In this document: one piece after another, positions 34,363-45,189 of the stretch
Position numbering within the stretch: position 1 is the first letter of the stretch
How the letters are laid out: every line of letters begins with the position of its first letter
Program-made: the position numbers and the translations under genes
Notes under the pieces: model-generated
Database searches by the model: none
What the model was told of the DNA's origin: nothing
What the model saw: the letters and a program-made list of their open reading frames with translations, nothing else
Origin: Lachnospiraceae bacterium
Lineage (GTDB): Bacteria; Bacillota; Clostridia; Lachnospirales; Lachnospiraceae
Assembly: GCA_017552715.1 (NCBI GenBank)
Contig: JAFZOW010000006.1
Coordinates: forward strand, 1-64,000
DNA length: 64,000 nt
Reading direction: 5' to 3'

Positions 34363-36303
34363 ATGATATTTAAGTGTAAAATCTGCGGTGGAGATATAGA
34401 GCTGAATAGTGAAAAGGGAATTGGAACATGTCTGTATTGCGGATGCGTATTGACGATTCCAAAGCATTCGGATGAACAACACATCAATTCGTTCAACCGC
34501 GGTAATTATTTTCGCCAACTTGGCGAATTCGATAAAGCTTTTGCTGTATATGAGGATATCATCAAGGAAGATGAGAAGGATGCTGAGGCACATTGGTGCG
34601 CAGCACTTTGTCGTTTTGGAATAGAGTATGTCGAAGATCCGACTACGATGGAGTATATCCCGACTTGTCATAGAGCCAGTTTCGAAAATTTTACGGAAGA
34701 TATAGACTATCTGGCGGCTATCAAGTATTCGGATGGCATTACACAAAGACAGTACCAAAAAGACGGAAAGAAGATTGAAGAGGTTCAGAAGGCGATCCTT
34801 GCCACATCATCAAAAGAGGATCCTTTTGACATTTTCATTTGCTATAAGGAATCTGACGAGAATAGCGGCAGGACACAGGATAGTGTTCTGGCACAGGATA
34901 TCTATGATCATTTGACAGAAAAAAGTTACAAAGTATTCTTTTCGCGTATCACATTAGAAGAAAAGGTCGGAAGCGAATACGAACCATATATATTTGCTGC
35001 CCTGAACTCTGCAAAGGTTATGATCGTAGTGGGCACATCAAAGGAACACCTTGATGCTGTGTGGGTAAAGAATGAATGGAGCCGATTCCTGGCAATGATG
35101 AAAAAAGATAGGAGTAAGGTACTCCTGCCATGTTATAAAGACATGAATCCATATGATATGCCGGAAGCGTTGTCTGTTTTACAATCCTATAATATGGCGG
35201 CAATAGGTTTCAGCCAGGATTTGCTGCGTGGTATAGGAAAAATAATAGGGAAAAATAATGGCGAAGCAAATTTAGGTGGTAATAGAAATGATATAGATGC
35301 ATATAAAAATAGGAGCATTGACTTTTTGGAAAATGGGGAGTTTAGTCATGCTATTGAGTATTGCGAGAAAATACTGGACATATGTCCGAGTGATGTTGAC
35401 ACATATATAGTTAAATTGTGTGCAGAGAAAAGGATACGTGAAAAAAAAGAGCTGGCGAAATTAAATAAATCATTTGAGAATGATTCATCGTATAAAAGTA
35501 TATTAAAATATGGATCGGATGATATTCGTAAGGAGTTTGCAGGGTATTTATCAGCTATTAATGATCGGTTAAAGAATAGAAGAAAAAAAGTATGGTTATC
35601 AATTGCTATTGTTTTTCTTCTTATAGCTATCGGAATAGGAGGGCGTTATATATATATACGTTATAAAGAGAGACAATATGTAGCCAAGGTCGAACAGCTT
35701 GCAAATGAAGGAAAGTTTGCAGAGGCTAAAAGTAGTATTATTGATGAAACAGCGATAGATGCTGCCGACTCTAAATTGAGAAGTTATATAAACGCGGGAG
35801 TGGCTTTGGAAGAGGGGGATTATGCAACGGCTAAAAATATTTTAACAGCATTAGATGGATATATGGATTCTGATAATATGCTTTATAAATGTAGATATGA
35901 ATATTTAGATTATCTGTTGGATAATCGCGATTATGATAAGGCGGAGATTGAATTAAATGAGCTGATTGCTTTGGGGTATGAAGATGAAAGCTCTGAAAAA
36001 GCAAGGTTATTACATTTTGAAATAGATGTGCTTAAAGATTACGATGGAGAAAAGTATTCGCATGTAGCAAGCAAAATTCGAAAACTTAAAGAATCAGATA
36101 GTAAAATAGAAGAACAGTTCATGGATAAATACATTGATAAGTTTTATGAAGATGGTAAAAAAATGCTGGATGAGGCGTCTGAAGCTTATGAAATACGTAA
36201 AGCAGTATCGGTTTTGGGGATTTGTGGTAAAGATTACAAAGATGTAAAAGAATTGTTAGAATCGAAGAAGGCACGGAGTGGTGGAGGAGTGAGGTGGTGG
36301 TGA
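34363..36303 (+). CDS. Zinc ribbon-TIR-TM-TPR protein
   Basis: A 646-residue membrane protein. The order is a zinc ribbon (CKICGGD with CLYCGC, 5-28), a TPR-like pair (about 44-85), a TIR domain (about 153-290: FDIFICYKESDENSG, YKVFFSRITLEEKVG, then SEYEPYIFAALNSAKVMIVV), a helical linker, one membrane helix (about 409-432) and a second TPR-like region (about 435-620). Glutamates at 205 and 207 lie where catalytic TIRs have their NADase Glu. The protein is thus a candidate NAD-consuming or signal-making enzyme, or a scaffold. The ATG follows GTGGAGA. Codons are markedly AT-rich. Confidence 0.88.
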   Translation: MIFKCKICGGDIELNSEKGIGTCLYCGCVLTIPKHSDEQHINSFNRGNYFRQLGEFDKAFAVYEDIIKEDEKDAEAHWCAALCRFGIEYVEDPTTMEYIPTCHRASFENFTEDIDYLAAIKYSDGITQRQYQKDGKKIEEVQKAILATSSKEDPFDIFICYKESDENSGRTQDSVLAQDIYDHLTEKSYKVFFSRITLEEKVGSEYEPYIFAALNSAKVMIVVGTSKEHLDAVWVKNEWSRFLAMMKKDRSKVLLPCYKDMNPYDMPEALSVLQSYNMAAIGFSQDLLRGIGKIIGKNNGEANLGGNRNDIDAYKNRSIDFLENGEFSHAIEYCEKILDICPSDVDTYIVKLCAEKRIREKKELAKLNKSFENDSSYKSILKYGSDDIRKEFAGYLSAINDRLKNRRKKVWLSIAIVFLLIAIGIGGRYIYIRYKERQYVAKVEQLANEGKFAEAKSSIIDETAIDAADSKLRSYINAGVALEEGDYATAKNILTALDGYMDSDNMLYKCRYEYLDYLLDNRDYDKAEIELNELIALGYEDESSEKARLLHFEIDVLKDYDGEKYSHVASKIRKLKESDSKIEEQFMDKYIDKFYEDGKKMLDEASEAYEIRKAVSVLGICGKDYKDVKELLESKKARSGGGVRWW

Positions 36304-36441
36304 TTATTTTGTTGTGGCGAGAGTCGCCATTCCGGAAAACAGAGTATCTCAAATCCGAAATAAGGTACCGCCAAAGACGCAGGTACTGTGCAAGTTTGCT
36401 TGCTTAATGCTAGATTTAAAGTGAAAGTGAGAAGATGATAG
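36304..36441. other. Spacer between the TIR and K+ channel genes
   Basis: No gene is seen. It holds two small hairpins: GGCGA-GAG-TCGCC (36316-36328) and GCAAG-TTTG-CTTGC (36390-36403). Neither has a U-run. The stretch GCCAAAGACGCAGGTACT recalls part of a cyclic di-GMP riboswitch but lacks the rest. Confidence 0.4.
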
Positions 36442-37164
36442 TTGGTATTAAATCGTATGAGAAAACGGATTTTTCAGATTCTTGAAACTGGAGAAGATAA
36501 GGATCGGCCAAGTCAGATATATGATGTTTTCATGATGATAGCTATCATCGTGAGTATAGCGCCATTAGCAATAAAGATTGAGAATACCTATACCATAGTC
36601 ATTGATAGGACGACAGTTATTATCTTTATTATTGATTATTTGCTGCGACTCTTAACAGCAGATTATAAGCTGAAAAAGGGGGCACTATCGTTTGTTCGGT
36701 ATCCGTTTACTCTTATGGCGATAGTCGATCTGATTTCAATACTGCCCAGTCTATCAATACTGAGTCGTGGATTCAGGGTGCTTAAAGTGGCGCGGCTTGT
36801 GCGTACGCTTCGTGTGTTTCGAGTTTTTAAGGCATTCAGATATTCAAAGAATATTACAATACTGATTAATGTGTTCAGGAAACAGAAGGACAGTCTTTTC
36901 GTGGTCTGTTGGCTGGCGCTAGGTTATATCGTTATCACGGCGCTGATAATGTTTAATTTTGAGCCGGATACTTTTGATACGTTTTTTGATGCCATATACT
37001 GGGCAACAGTATCACTAACTACAGTAGGGTATGGAGATATCTATGCAACCAGTGTGATTGGTAAGATTATTACTATGATATCGGCGTTGTTTGGAATTGC
37101 AATTGTGGCACTTCCCGCTGGAATAATAACTGCGGGATATATGAATGAAGTGGAGAAAACTTGA
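36442..37164 (+). CDS. Voltage-gated-type potassium channel
   Basis: A 240-residue six-helix cation channel. S1-S3 lie at about 28-103; S4 is rich in regularly spaced Arg/Lys (FRVLKVARLVRTLRVFRVFK, 111-130), as in voltage sensors. The pore has the K+ filter TVGYGD (194-199), and S6 ends with ALPAGIITAGYM. No large C-terminal ligand domain is present. The start is taken as TTG at 36442 after GAGAAGA; an ATG at 36457 is the alternative. It closes the AT-rich island directly after the TIR gene. Confidence 0.85.
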   Translation: MVLNRMRKRIFQILETGEDKDRPSQIYDVFMMIAIIVSIAPLAIKIENTYTIVIDRTTVIIFIIDYLLRLLTADYKLKKGALSFVRYPFTLMAIVDLISILPSLSILSRGFRVLKVARLVRTLRVFRVFKAFRYSKNITILINVFRKQKDSLFVVCWLALGYIVITALIMFNFEPDTFDTFFDAIYWATVSLTTVGYGDIYATSVIGKIITMISALFGIAIVALPAGIITAGYMNEVEKT

Positions 37165-37190
37165 TCTGGGAGGTCGCTATTCTAATTCCT

Positions 37191-37220
37191 TAAAGCTTCG
37201 TAAAGCTTCATAAAGCTTCA
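37191..37220. repeat. Three tandem 10-bp repeats
   Basis: TAAAGCTTCG, TAAAGCTTCA and TAAAGCTTCA follow each other without spacing. AAGCTT is palindromic. They mark the right end of the AT-rich island, about 17 bp upstream of the next promoter. Confidence 0.8.
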
Positions 37221-37236
37221 TGGCGTGTTATTTCTA

Positions 37237-37265
37237 TGGTCAAGATCCATCAGATAGTGTATAAT
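37237..37265 (+). promoter_or_regulatory. Promoter of the lipoprotein-cellulase operon
   Basis: TGGTCA (37237-37242), 17 bp, TATAAT (37260-37265); transcription would start about 27 nt before the ATG at 37299. Confidence 0.55.
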
Positions 37266-37298
37266 ATCCCGTAAAGACTGTATTTGACGGGAGGAAGT

Positions 37299-39011
37299 AT
37301 GAAAGTCAGACATATCACAGCCATGCTGCTTGTTGCGGCGCTGCTGGCCGGCTGCGGCAGCAGCGGGACGGAAGATAAGGGGCCGGTGGAGGCTACCGAG
37401 GGGGAAACGGAGGAAGTGACACCCACCGAAGTTCCCACAGCCGCACCCACACCGGAAGAAGCTCCGGAAGAGGAAGAATATGTGCCGCCGTACTATGTCG
37501 AAGGCAGCGGCAGTTATTTCGTACGCTTAAGTGACGGCGTGTATTTCCATGAATATACAAAAGAAGTCTTTGATGACCTGGCCCTGAACGGGGATTTCCT
37601 GACCTATATCATAGGGGACGGTGATACATACCTCTGCCGTTATGATGAGGAGAGCGGAGAGGTGACGCGGGTCGCGGAGGATGACTGCATCGGGGCACTG
37701 TACTGGTGCGGGGACCGTTTCTACTGTGACAGATTTACCGGCGGGACGGGTTATGTCTGTACCATCACTCCGGATGGGGATTGTGAGCAGCTTTGCCCCG
37801 GAGAGGTGATGGGCACTTCGATGGACGGCGGATGGATCGCCATCTGGGAGTACGAACCGGACGGAGATGCATCCATGATCCGGGTGCTGGACGAAGAGGG
37901 GAAGGAAGCCTACCGTCTGGATACCGATTACTATTCCTTCGGCTATTGCGGCCTGGATATGAATACACTGATCTTCCGTAATGTGCGGGAGAACGGCATG
38001 GTGGAATTTTACAGCTGTGATGCCGACGGGCCTGTATTGCTGGGAACCCTGGCTAAAACCGGGGGCTACGGGAATCCCCGCTGCCATCAGATGATACGGA
38101 ATGAAGTGGCGGATTATCTGATGCTCACCTGGTATGGCGGACCCACGGATGCTTATGAAAGCTGTCAGGTGGTGTCACTGCGGCCCGGTGAAGAGGGAAG
38201 CCTGGAACTGGTACAGGATGGTTATGACCCTGCGGTGATGCCCAACGCCGCGGAATTCGAGATACCGGATATGCGCTTCGCCGATGGGGAGCTGGTCTAC
38301 GAGCGCTGTGCAGCAGGCACGGCTTCACTGACGGAGGGTCGTCACGGGGATCTGTGGCTTTATAACGATCATTTTGATCAGGGAGCGATATCCAAAGCCT
38401 TTATCGATTATCCGGACCGGCGGGATCTGCGCATCCTGACTTCGCAGCTTTTGGGAGATCAGCTGTACCTGATGGTGGCGGCCGTAGAGTACGATCCTTC
38501 CGAGGATTACAGCTGGATGCGCTACTATCGTTATAAGGATAAGATGTATTATCTGCGGGTACCGGCAAAGGAAGATTCAAAAGTGGAGAGCATCTACGGA
38601 GCAGACTGGAGTACGGCTTCAAGCTTTGATACCTCCGGCTATGAAGCTTTCATCGGGACCTGGCGTATGGACGAGGCTGCGCCGGAAGGCAATGCCGCAG
38701 AGCGGGAGCCTGCCCGTATGGATCTGTGGCTCTGGTTTGACGAGTCGCATATGGCCGGCATTATCGATAATCCGCAGCTGGGTGGTCTGTATTATCTGGA
38801 GAGCTCTGTTTTGGACGGCGAGTATCTGCTCTTCGGGACCAATGAGCTCCATGGGCATAACTTTTCTGCCAGTATCGATGGGGATGAGCTGACGGTGACC
38901 TTCCTCCAGAAACTTCAGAGCGAGACGGGGTCCGATGCCATGAGCTGGACCGGGTATTTTCATAAAGTATCACAGGAGGAATATGGAGCAGAGTGGGGTG
39001 TGGAAGAATGA
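37299..39011 (+). CDS. Large lipoprotein of unknown function
   Basis: A 570-residue predicted lipoprotein: MKVRH, a hydrophobic core, lipobox LLAGC, then a Glu/Thr/Pro linker (EATEGETEEVTPTEVPTAAP) to about residue 65. The middle 350 residues look like beta-propeller blades (repeated DGDTYLCRYDEESGEVTRV-like units). The last 120 residues resemble a lipocalin-like beta-barrel (FIGTWRMDE...LWLWFDE...DELTVTFLQ). No catalytic motif is seen. ATG 37299 follows GGGAGG. The stop overlaps the cellulase start (ATGA), so it may handle the same polysaccharide at the cell surface. Confidence 0.8.
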   Translation: MKVRHITAMLLVAALLAGCGSSGTEDKGPVEATEGETEEVTPTEVPTAAPTPEEAPEEEEYVPPYYVEGSGSYFVRLSDGVYFHEYTKEVFDDLALNGDFLTYIIGDGDTYLCRYDEESGEVTRVAEDDCIGALYWCGDRFYCDRFTGGTGYVCTITPDGDCEQLCPGEVMGTSMDGGWIAIWEYEPDGDASMIRVLDEEGKEAYRLDTDYYSFGYCGLDMNTLIFRNVRENGMVEFYSCDADGPVLLGTLAKTGGYGNPRCHQMIRNEVADYLMLTWYGGPTDAYESCQVVSLRPGEEGSLELVQDGYDPAVMPNAAEFEIPDMRFADGELVYERCAAGTASLTEGRHGDLWLYNDHFDQGAISKAFIDYPDRRDLRILTSQLLGDQLYLMVAAVEYDPSEDYSWMRYYRYKDKMYYLRVPAKEDSKVESIYGADWSTASSFDTSGYEAFIGTWRMDEAAPEGNAAEREPARMDLWLWFDESHMAGIIDNPQLGGLYYLESSVLDGEYLLFGTNELHGHNFSASIDGDELTVTFLQKLQSETGSDAMSWTGYFHKVSQEEYGAEWGVEE

Positions 39012-40618
39012 AAAAGAAGCTGAGCGCACTTGCACTGAGCCTGCTCCTCTGCCTTTCTGCCTGCGGTGAAACGGCAGCGCCACCGACTGTAAACCCTACG
39101 GCTGTACCCACGGCTGTTGCTGCGGCTCAGACACCGACAGAGGCTGCGGTAGAAACCGTGACAGCTGAAGCAAAGGAAACACCAACTATAGCTCCGACGG
39201 AAGCACCCACGGAGGCGGCCGAGAAGGAGACGACTCCCACGGAGAAGCCGGAGGCGACCAAGGCTGCGGAAAAGGAAGAGACAAAGCCTGCCGCAACGGC
39301 TTCGACAGGATCCCCTTTTGCGGATCACGGAGCCCTGCATTTTGAGGGGAACCGCATGAAGGACAGTAAGGGTGCCAACTATCAGCTCAAGGGGGTTTCC
39401 ACCCACGGCATCGGCTGGTTTCCGGAGTATGTGAACAAGGATACCTTCCGTACCCTCAAGGAGGAGTGGGGGATCAACTGTATACGTCTGGCCATGTACA
39501 GCGCCGAAGGTGCGGGGTACTGCACCGGCGGGGACAAGGCAAAGCTGAAGAGCCTGGTGGAGAACGGCGTAAAATATGCTACGGATCTTGGGCTTTATGT
39601 GATCATCGACTGGCATGTGCTGGGAGAACAGGATCCCAATGTATATAAGGATGAGGCAAAGAAATTCTTTGCCGAGATGTCGAAGAAATACGCATCCTAC
39701 GGGAATGTGATCTACGAGATCTGTAACGAGCCCAACGGCTCGACGGACTGGGCAAAGATCAAAAGCTATGCAAGGGAAGTGATCCCGGAGATAAGGAAGA
39801 ATGCCCCGGATGCCATCATCATCGTGGGCACTCCCACCTGGTCCCAGGAGGTGGATAAGCCGGCGGCGGATCCGCTGTCGGAATATACCAATATCGCCTA
39901 TACCATTCATTTCTATGCGGCAACCCATAAGAGTGATCTGCGTAATCGCATGCAGTCGGCCCTGGATAAGGGGATCCCCCTTTTCTGCAGCGAATTCGGA
40001 GCCTGCGATGCCAGCGGTAACGGGGCTTATGATTTTGAGGAGGCAAATGCCTGGATCGCCGCCATGGATAAGGCCGGCGTGAGCTATTGCATCTGGAATC
40101 TTTCCAATAAGAACGAAAGCTCCAGCCTGATCGCTGCGGGCTGCGGCAAGCTTTCCGGCTGGAAAGAGAGCGAGCTTTCCGGGGAAGGGAAATGGTATGT
40201 CGGAGTGCTGGGCGGGAAGGCTACGGGCAGCACAAAGGTCACGGAGAGCGGCAATGGTCAGCAGGGTAACGGACAACAGGCATCCCCGGCGGCTGTGGCT
40301 GCCACATCAAAGAACACACAAGTGAGCATTCAGCGGGCCAACGGCTGGAATGACGGGAAGCAGGATTTTGTCCAGTTTACCCTGACCATTAAGAATACGG
40401 GATCGGAACCCATAAAGGACTGGAAGCTTAAGGCGGAGTTTTCGAGCGATGTGAAGCTGGACCAGTCCTGGAACGGAAGCTACAGTCTGAGCGGAAGGAC
40501 CTTAAAGATCGGTCCCGCGGATTTCAATAACGAGATCGCTGCGGGAAGCAGTGCGGAGATCGGCTTTATCGTATGCGGGAGCGGAGAGCCTGCGGCACCG
40601 TCCATCACCATCGAGTAG
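39008..40618 (+). CDS. GH5 endoglucanase lipoprotein with CBM2
   Basis: A 536-residue surface enzyme cleaving beta-1,4-glucans. A lipobox (CLSAC) anchors it; a long Thr/Ala/Pro/Glu linker reaches about residue 100. The GH5 barrel (about 105-400) shows GVSTHGIGWF, WGINCIRLAMY, the acid/base Glu241 in YEICNEPNG and the nucleophile Glu329 in CSEFGAC. After a Gly/Gln/Asn linker comes a CBM2-like module (about 435-536) with spaced tryptophans (NGWNDGKQDF, IKDWKLKAEF, DQSWNGSY). Lipid anchoring of a cellulase keeps the products near the cell. Confidence 0.93.
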   Translation: MKKKLSALALSLLLCLSACGETAAPPTVNPTAVPTAVAAAQTPTEAAVETVTAEAKETPTIAPTEAPTEAAEKETTPTEKPEATKAAEKEETKPAATASTGSPFADHGALHFEGNRMKDSKGANYQLKGVSTHGIGWFPEYVNKDTFRTLKEEWGINCIRLAMYSAEGAGYCTGGDKAKLKSLVENGVKYATDLGLYVIIDWHVLGEQDPNVYKDEAKKFFAEMSKKYASYGNVIYEICNEPNGSTDWAKIKSYAREVIPEIRKNAPDAIIIVGTPTWSQEVDKPAADPLSEYTNIAYTIHFYAATHKSDLRNRMQSALDKGIPLFCSEFGACDASGNGAYDFEEANAWIAAMDKAGVSYCIWNLSNKNESSSLIAAGCGKLSGWKESELSGEGKWYVGVLGGKATGSTKVTESGNGQQGNGQQASPAAVAATSKNTQVSIQRANGWNDGKQDFVQFTLTIKNTGSEPIKDWKLKAEFSSDVKLDQSWNGSYSLSGRTLKIGPADFNNEIAAGSSAEIGFIVCGSGEPAAPSITIE

Positions 40619-40624
40619 GATATG

Positions 40625-40647
40625 AACTTCACCGGAACAGTGAAGTT
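40625..40647. other. Perfect 8-bp hairpin between the cellulase and esterase genes
   Basis: AACTTCAC (40625-40632) and GTGAAGTT (40640-40647) with a 7-base loop. No U-run follows, so it is more likely an operator or an mRNA-processing or stabilising hairpin than a terminator. Confidence 0.6.
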
Positions 40648-40683
40648 AAAGTAATACTTACATGAGGAAAAGGAGGTAGTGCA

Positions 40684-42285
40684 ATGGGAGTAATGGAAAG
40701 ACCTGAAGTGAAGCAGCTGGCAGACGGGGGAAAATGCTGGGAGCATGCTTATGAGCATTTCCGGCTGAAGGTTTTCAAGCCTGCGACGGAAGTGGACGGA
40801 CCTGTGAACAACTACGGTTTCCGGGCGCCGCTGCTGCTGGTCTTTGAGGAAAAGGAACAGAGCATGGAGGAGGCAGTGGCTTTTGCCGGACAGAGCGGCC
40901 TGGCCCGGATTGCTTCCGATGTGGATTCCACGGTGCTCTTTATCTATCCTACCTGCGAGGGCGGCTGGGATAAGGCGGGAGTAGAGCTTTACCAGGAGCT
41001 CATCGCCAATACCAAGAACCATCCGGAGTATGAGGACGGGATCTGTAAGATCACGGATTTCTTTACAAGAACCTTCAAGGGTTATTTCATCCGCGGAGCC
41101 ATCTTCCGTGCGGATATCTACAGCTACGGAGCTTCAGCGGATTACTGTGCCCGTACGCTGCTTAAGAAGATCGACGGCGAATACCTCTGGGGCCCCGGTG
41201 AGATCACACCCGCTGTTGTCTCCATGGAACGCTTAAGCATCACCCCCGCACCGGAAAGGAAAGACATCGCCATCCTGAGTGTGGGGAACAGTGCGGAGAT
41301 CAATAAAGGCTTCGAGGGCTGCGAGCATCTGCTGGTGAAGGATAAGGCCGAGTATGAAGCGGACTTCAAGTCCTTCGTGTGGAAGTTCAAGATGTGGTGC
41401 GGCAAGATCGAATACGAGCCGGACTTTGAGGCACTGAACATGGTGGAGGAACCCGGCTGTACGGTGGTGAAGACCTCACCCGACAACAAAGGACGCTATA
41501 AGGATCAGCCCACGCATAAAGTGGGATACTTCGTATATTATAACAAGGGGATCATGGACAAGGGTCCCGTACCCCTGGTGCTGGGCTTCCACGGCGGCGG
41601 AGACTGCTCCATGTATCTGACCTTTGTATCCGGCTGGTGGGAGGTCTGTCACGATCATGACTTCCTCTATGTGGCCATCGACGATCATCTGGAGGTGAGA
41701 GCCACCGAGGTGATGGAGCTGATAGAAGATCTGAAAAAGAAATACAATATCGATGAGAAGCGTATCTATGCCGGTGGCTTTTCCATGGGCAGCGGCAAGA
41801 CCTGGGATCTGTATCAGGAGTATCCGAAGGCCTTTGCGGGCTTCGCCCCCTGCAGCGCCCTCTTCCCCATCAGGGAGAATCCCTTCGGCCTTTCCCTGGG
41901 GGATGAAAAGCTGAATATGGATACGCCGGTGCCGGTGTTCTATTCCGGCGGCGAGGAGTCGCCTCTTCCGGAGCTGCCTTCCCAGGCAGATACCTGTCTG
42001 GACCGTGTGCAGTACGTTGCGGGCGTGAATAAGCTGAAATGCCGTTTTGACGTGAAATTTGAGGATAAGGACAAGTGGGAAGACAAGTATTACGGCATCC
42101 CCGGGGACAGGGTGGAAAAGATCCCCGACGAATCCCGGGGGAGTGTGCTCACGGTACGTTACTACGATAGTGAGGACGGGGTATGCCGCACGGCCTTGGC
42201 CAGCGTCAGCGGGCAGCAGCACGAGTGCCGCCACCACAGTGTAGAACAGGCCTGGAGGTTCATCTCCCAGTTTGAAAGACCTTGA
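40684..42285 (+). CDS. Alpha/beta-hydrolase esterase (PHB-depolymerase-like)
   Basis: A 533-residue protein without a signal peptide. The C-terminal half has an esterase fold: VLGFHGGGDCSMY (oxyanion loop), YNIDEKRIYAGGFSMGSGKT with nucleophile Ser367, and a final HECRHHSVEQAWRF with the likely catalytic His. The N-terminal 260 residues are alpha/beta and may be a second, degenerate hydrolase domain (VLFIYPTCEGGWDKAG). Feruloyl- or acetyl-esterase action on plant polymers would fit the neighbouring cellulase, but cytoplasmic location argues for small imported esters. AGGAGG precedes the ATG. Confidence 0.8.
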   Translation: MGVMERPEVKQLADGGKCWEHAYEHFRLKVFKPATEVDGPVNNYGFRAPLLLVFEEKEQSMEEAVAFAGQSGLARIASDVDSTVLFIYPTCEGGWDKAGVELYQELIANTKNHPEYEDGICKITDFFTRTFKGYFIRGAIFRADIYSYGASADYCARTLLKKIDGEYLWGPGEITPAVVSMERLSITPAPERKDIAILSVGNSAEINKGFEGCEHLLVKDKAEYEADFKSFVWKFKMWCGKIEYEPDFEALNMVEEPGCTVVKTSPDNKGRYKDQPTHKVGYFVYYNKGIMDKGPVPLVLGFHGGGDCSMYLTFVSGWWEVCHDHDFLYVAIDDHLEVRATEVMELIEDLKKKYNIDEKRIYAGGFSMGSGKTWDLYQEYPKAFAGFAPCSALFPIRENPFGLSLGDEKLNMDTPVPVFYSGGEESPLPELPSQADTCLDRVQYVAGVNKLKCRFDVKFEDKDKWEDKYYGIPGDRVEKIPDESRGSVLTVRYYDSEDGVCRTALASVSGQQHECRHHSVEQAWRFISQFERP

Positions 42286-43044
42286 TCATTTTTTCATCTT
42301 CAAAGGCGGATCCGCAGGGTATCCGCCTTTGATCTTTTGCATGCCGCGCTGCACGGCGTCTTTGGATTCCTTCCAGTCGGCGTCGGCATTGCGGTAATCG
42401 AATTTCTCGATGAGCCAGTTCACATCCTCCTGCAGGCGCTCCAGATTGCGCTGCATAAGGGGAAGGATCACGGCATAAAAGTCATCCAGCTGCTGCCCGG
42501 AAAGCTGATCGTCCGCTGCGGAACAGAGGTCGCCGAAATGACTGATGCAGAAGCCCTTGCTTTCCGTAACCCGTTTGCGGAAGGATTCGTCATCCTTCCA
42601 CATCACAAAGAAGGTATCGATATAGCGGGCGTAGATCTCGGCGGAGTGACGGCAGACGTAGCAGGAATCCTCTTTTTCATTTACCCAGTTCACCAGGTTG
42701 TTGGTGGAAGCCTTTTTCTTCAGCCGGTCTGCCAGGCTGGGCCGTCCGGGTTTGAAGCGTTTTATCTCGTTATCCAGCTCGTTTCTCAGTCTCATGTAAT
42801 GGGTCTTTAAGATCCAGCCGTTCCCCAGGGTGTTTCCGTAGTCGAACATCTTTTTGAAATGCTCGCGGCAGAAGCCCTGTGCATCCGTCAGGGCCCGCAC
42901 ATCGCTTTCCATATAAGAAGCGCAGCTGCCCAGTACAAAATCCAGGGAATCCTGCTCCAGGGAACGCTCCACGAAGCAGAAGGGACATTCGTCACCGGCG
43001 TTCACCGCATCGTTTAAGGGGATGGTATACAGCTGTTCTTTCAT
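42286..43044 (-). CDS. DUF6062-like cysteine-motif protein
   Basis: A 252-residue soluble protein with two repeats of the same pattern: CPFC with FCREHFKKMF (about 20-100), then CYVC with FCISHFGDL (about 127-172). The paired CxxC and CxxH motifs suggest metal binding or redox chemistry. It resembles DUF6062 proteins of Clostridia, whose function is unknown. Its stop directly abuts that of the esterase with no spacer (TGATCA). AAAGGAGG precedes the ATG. It shares a compact divergent promoter region with the 43157 gene. Confidence 0.85.
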   Translation of the reverse strand: MKEQLYTIPLNDAVNAGDECPFCFVERSLEQDSLDFVLGSCASYMESDVRALTDAQGFCREHFKKMFDYGNTLGNGWILKTHYMRLRNELDNEIKRFKPGRPSLADRLKKKASTNNLVNWVNEKEDSCYVCRHSAEIYARYIDTFFVMWKDDESFRKRVTESKGFCISHFGDLCSAADDQLSGQQLDDFYAVILPLMQRNLERLQEDVNWLIEKFDYRNADADWKESKDAVQRGMQKIKGGYPADPPLKMKK

Positions 43045-43098
43045 AAAGACCTCCTTTGGAACGGGTTTATATCAAATTATTGTGTATTCCACTCCAAA

Positions 43099-43131
43099 AC
43101 TATAGCATATTTTGAGGAATTGTGCTATACT
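43099..43131. promoter_or_regulatory. Overlapping divergent extended -10 promoters
   Basis: Plus strand: TGC-TATACT (43123-43131). Minus strand: TGC-TATAGT (43107-43099). The two form a near-perfect dyad (TATAGCA at 43101-43107 with TGCTATA at 43123-43129), and each -10 element occupies the other's -35 position. Confidence 0.55.
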
Positions 43132-43156
43132 ACAACAAGTTTGTCGGGAGGTGGCC

Positions 43157-45156
<2,000 letters not shown>

Positions 45157-45189
45157 TGACCTTATAACTTTCGCAGGGGGGAGGAAACT

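Noticed and set aside
36365..36403. Possible cyclic di-GMP riboswitch fragment (GCCAAAGACGCAGGTACT)
   Set aside because: The conserved core and second stem are missing, and the downstream gene is a K+ channel without a link; probably chance or a remnant.
40625..40647. Terminator between the cellulase and esterase genes
   Set aside because: The 8-bp hairpin has no U-run after it, so it is listed as a hairpin only.
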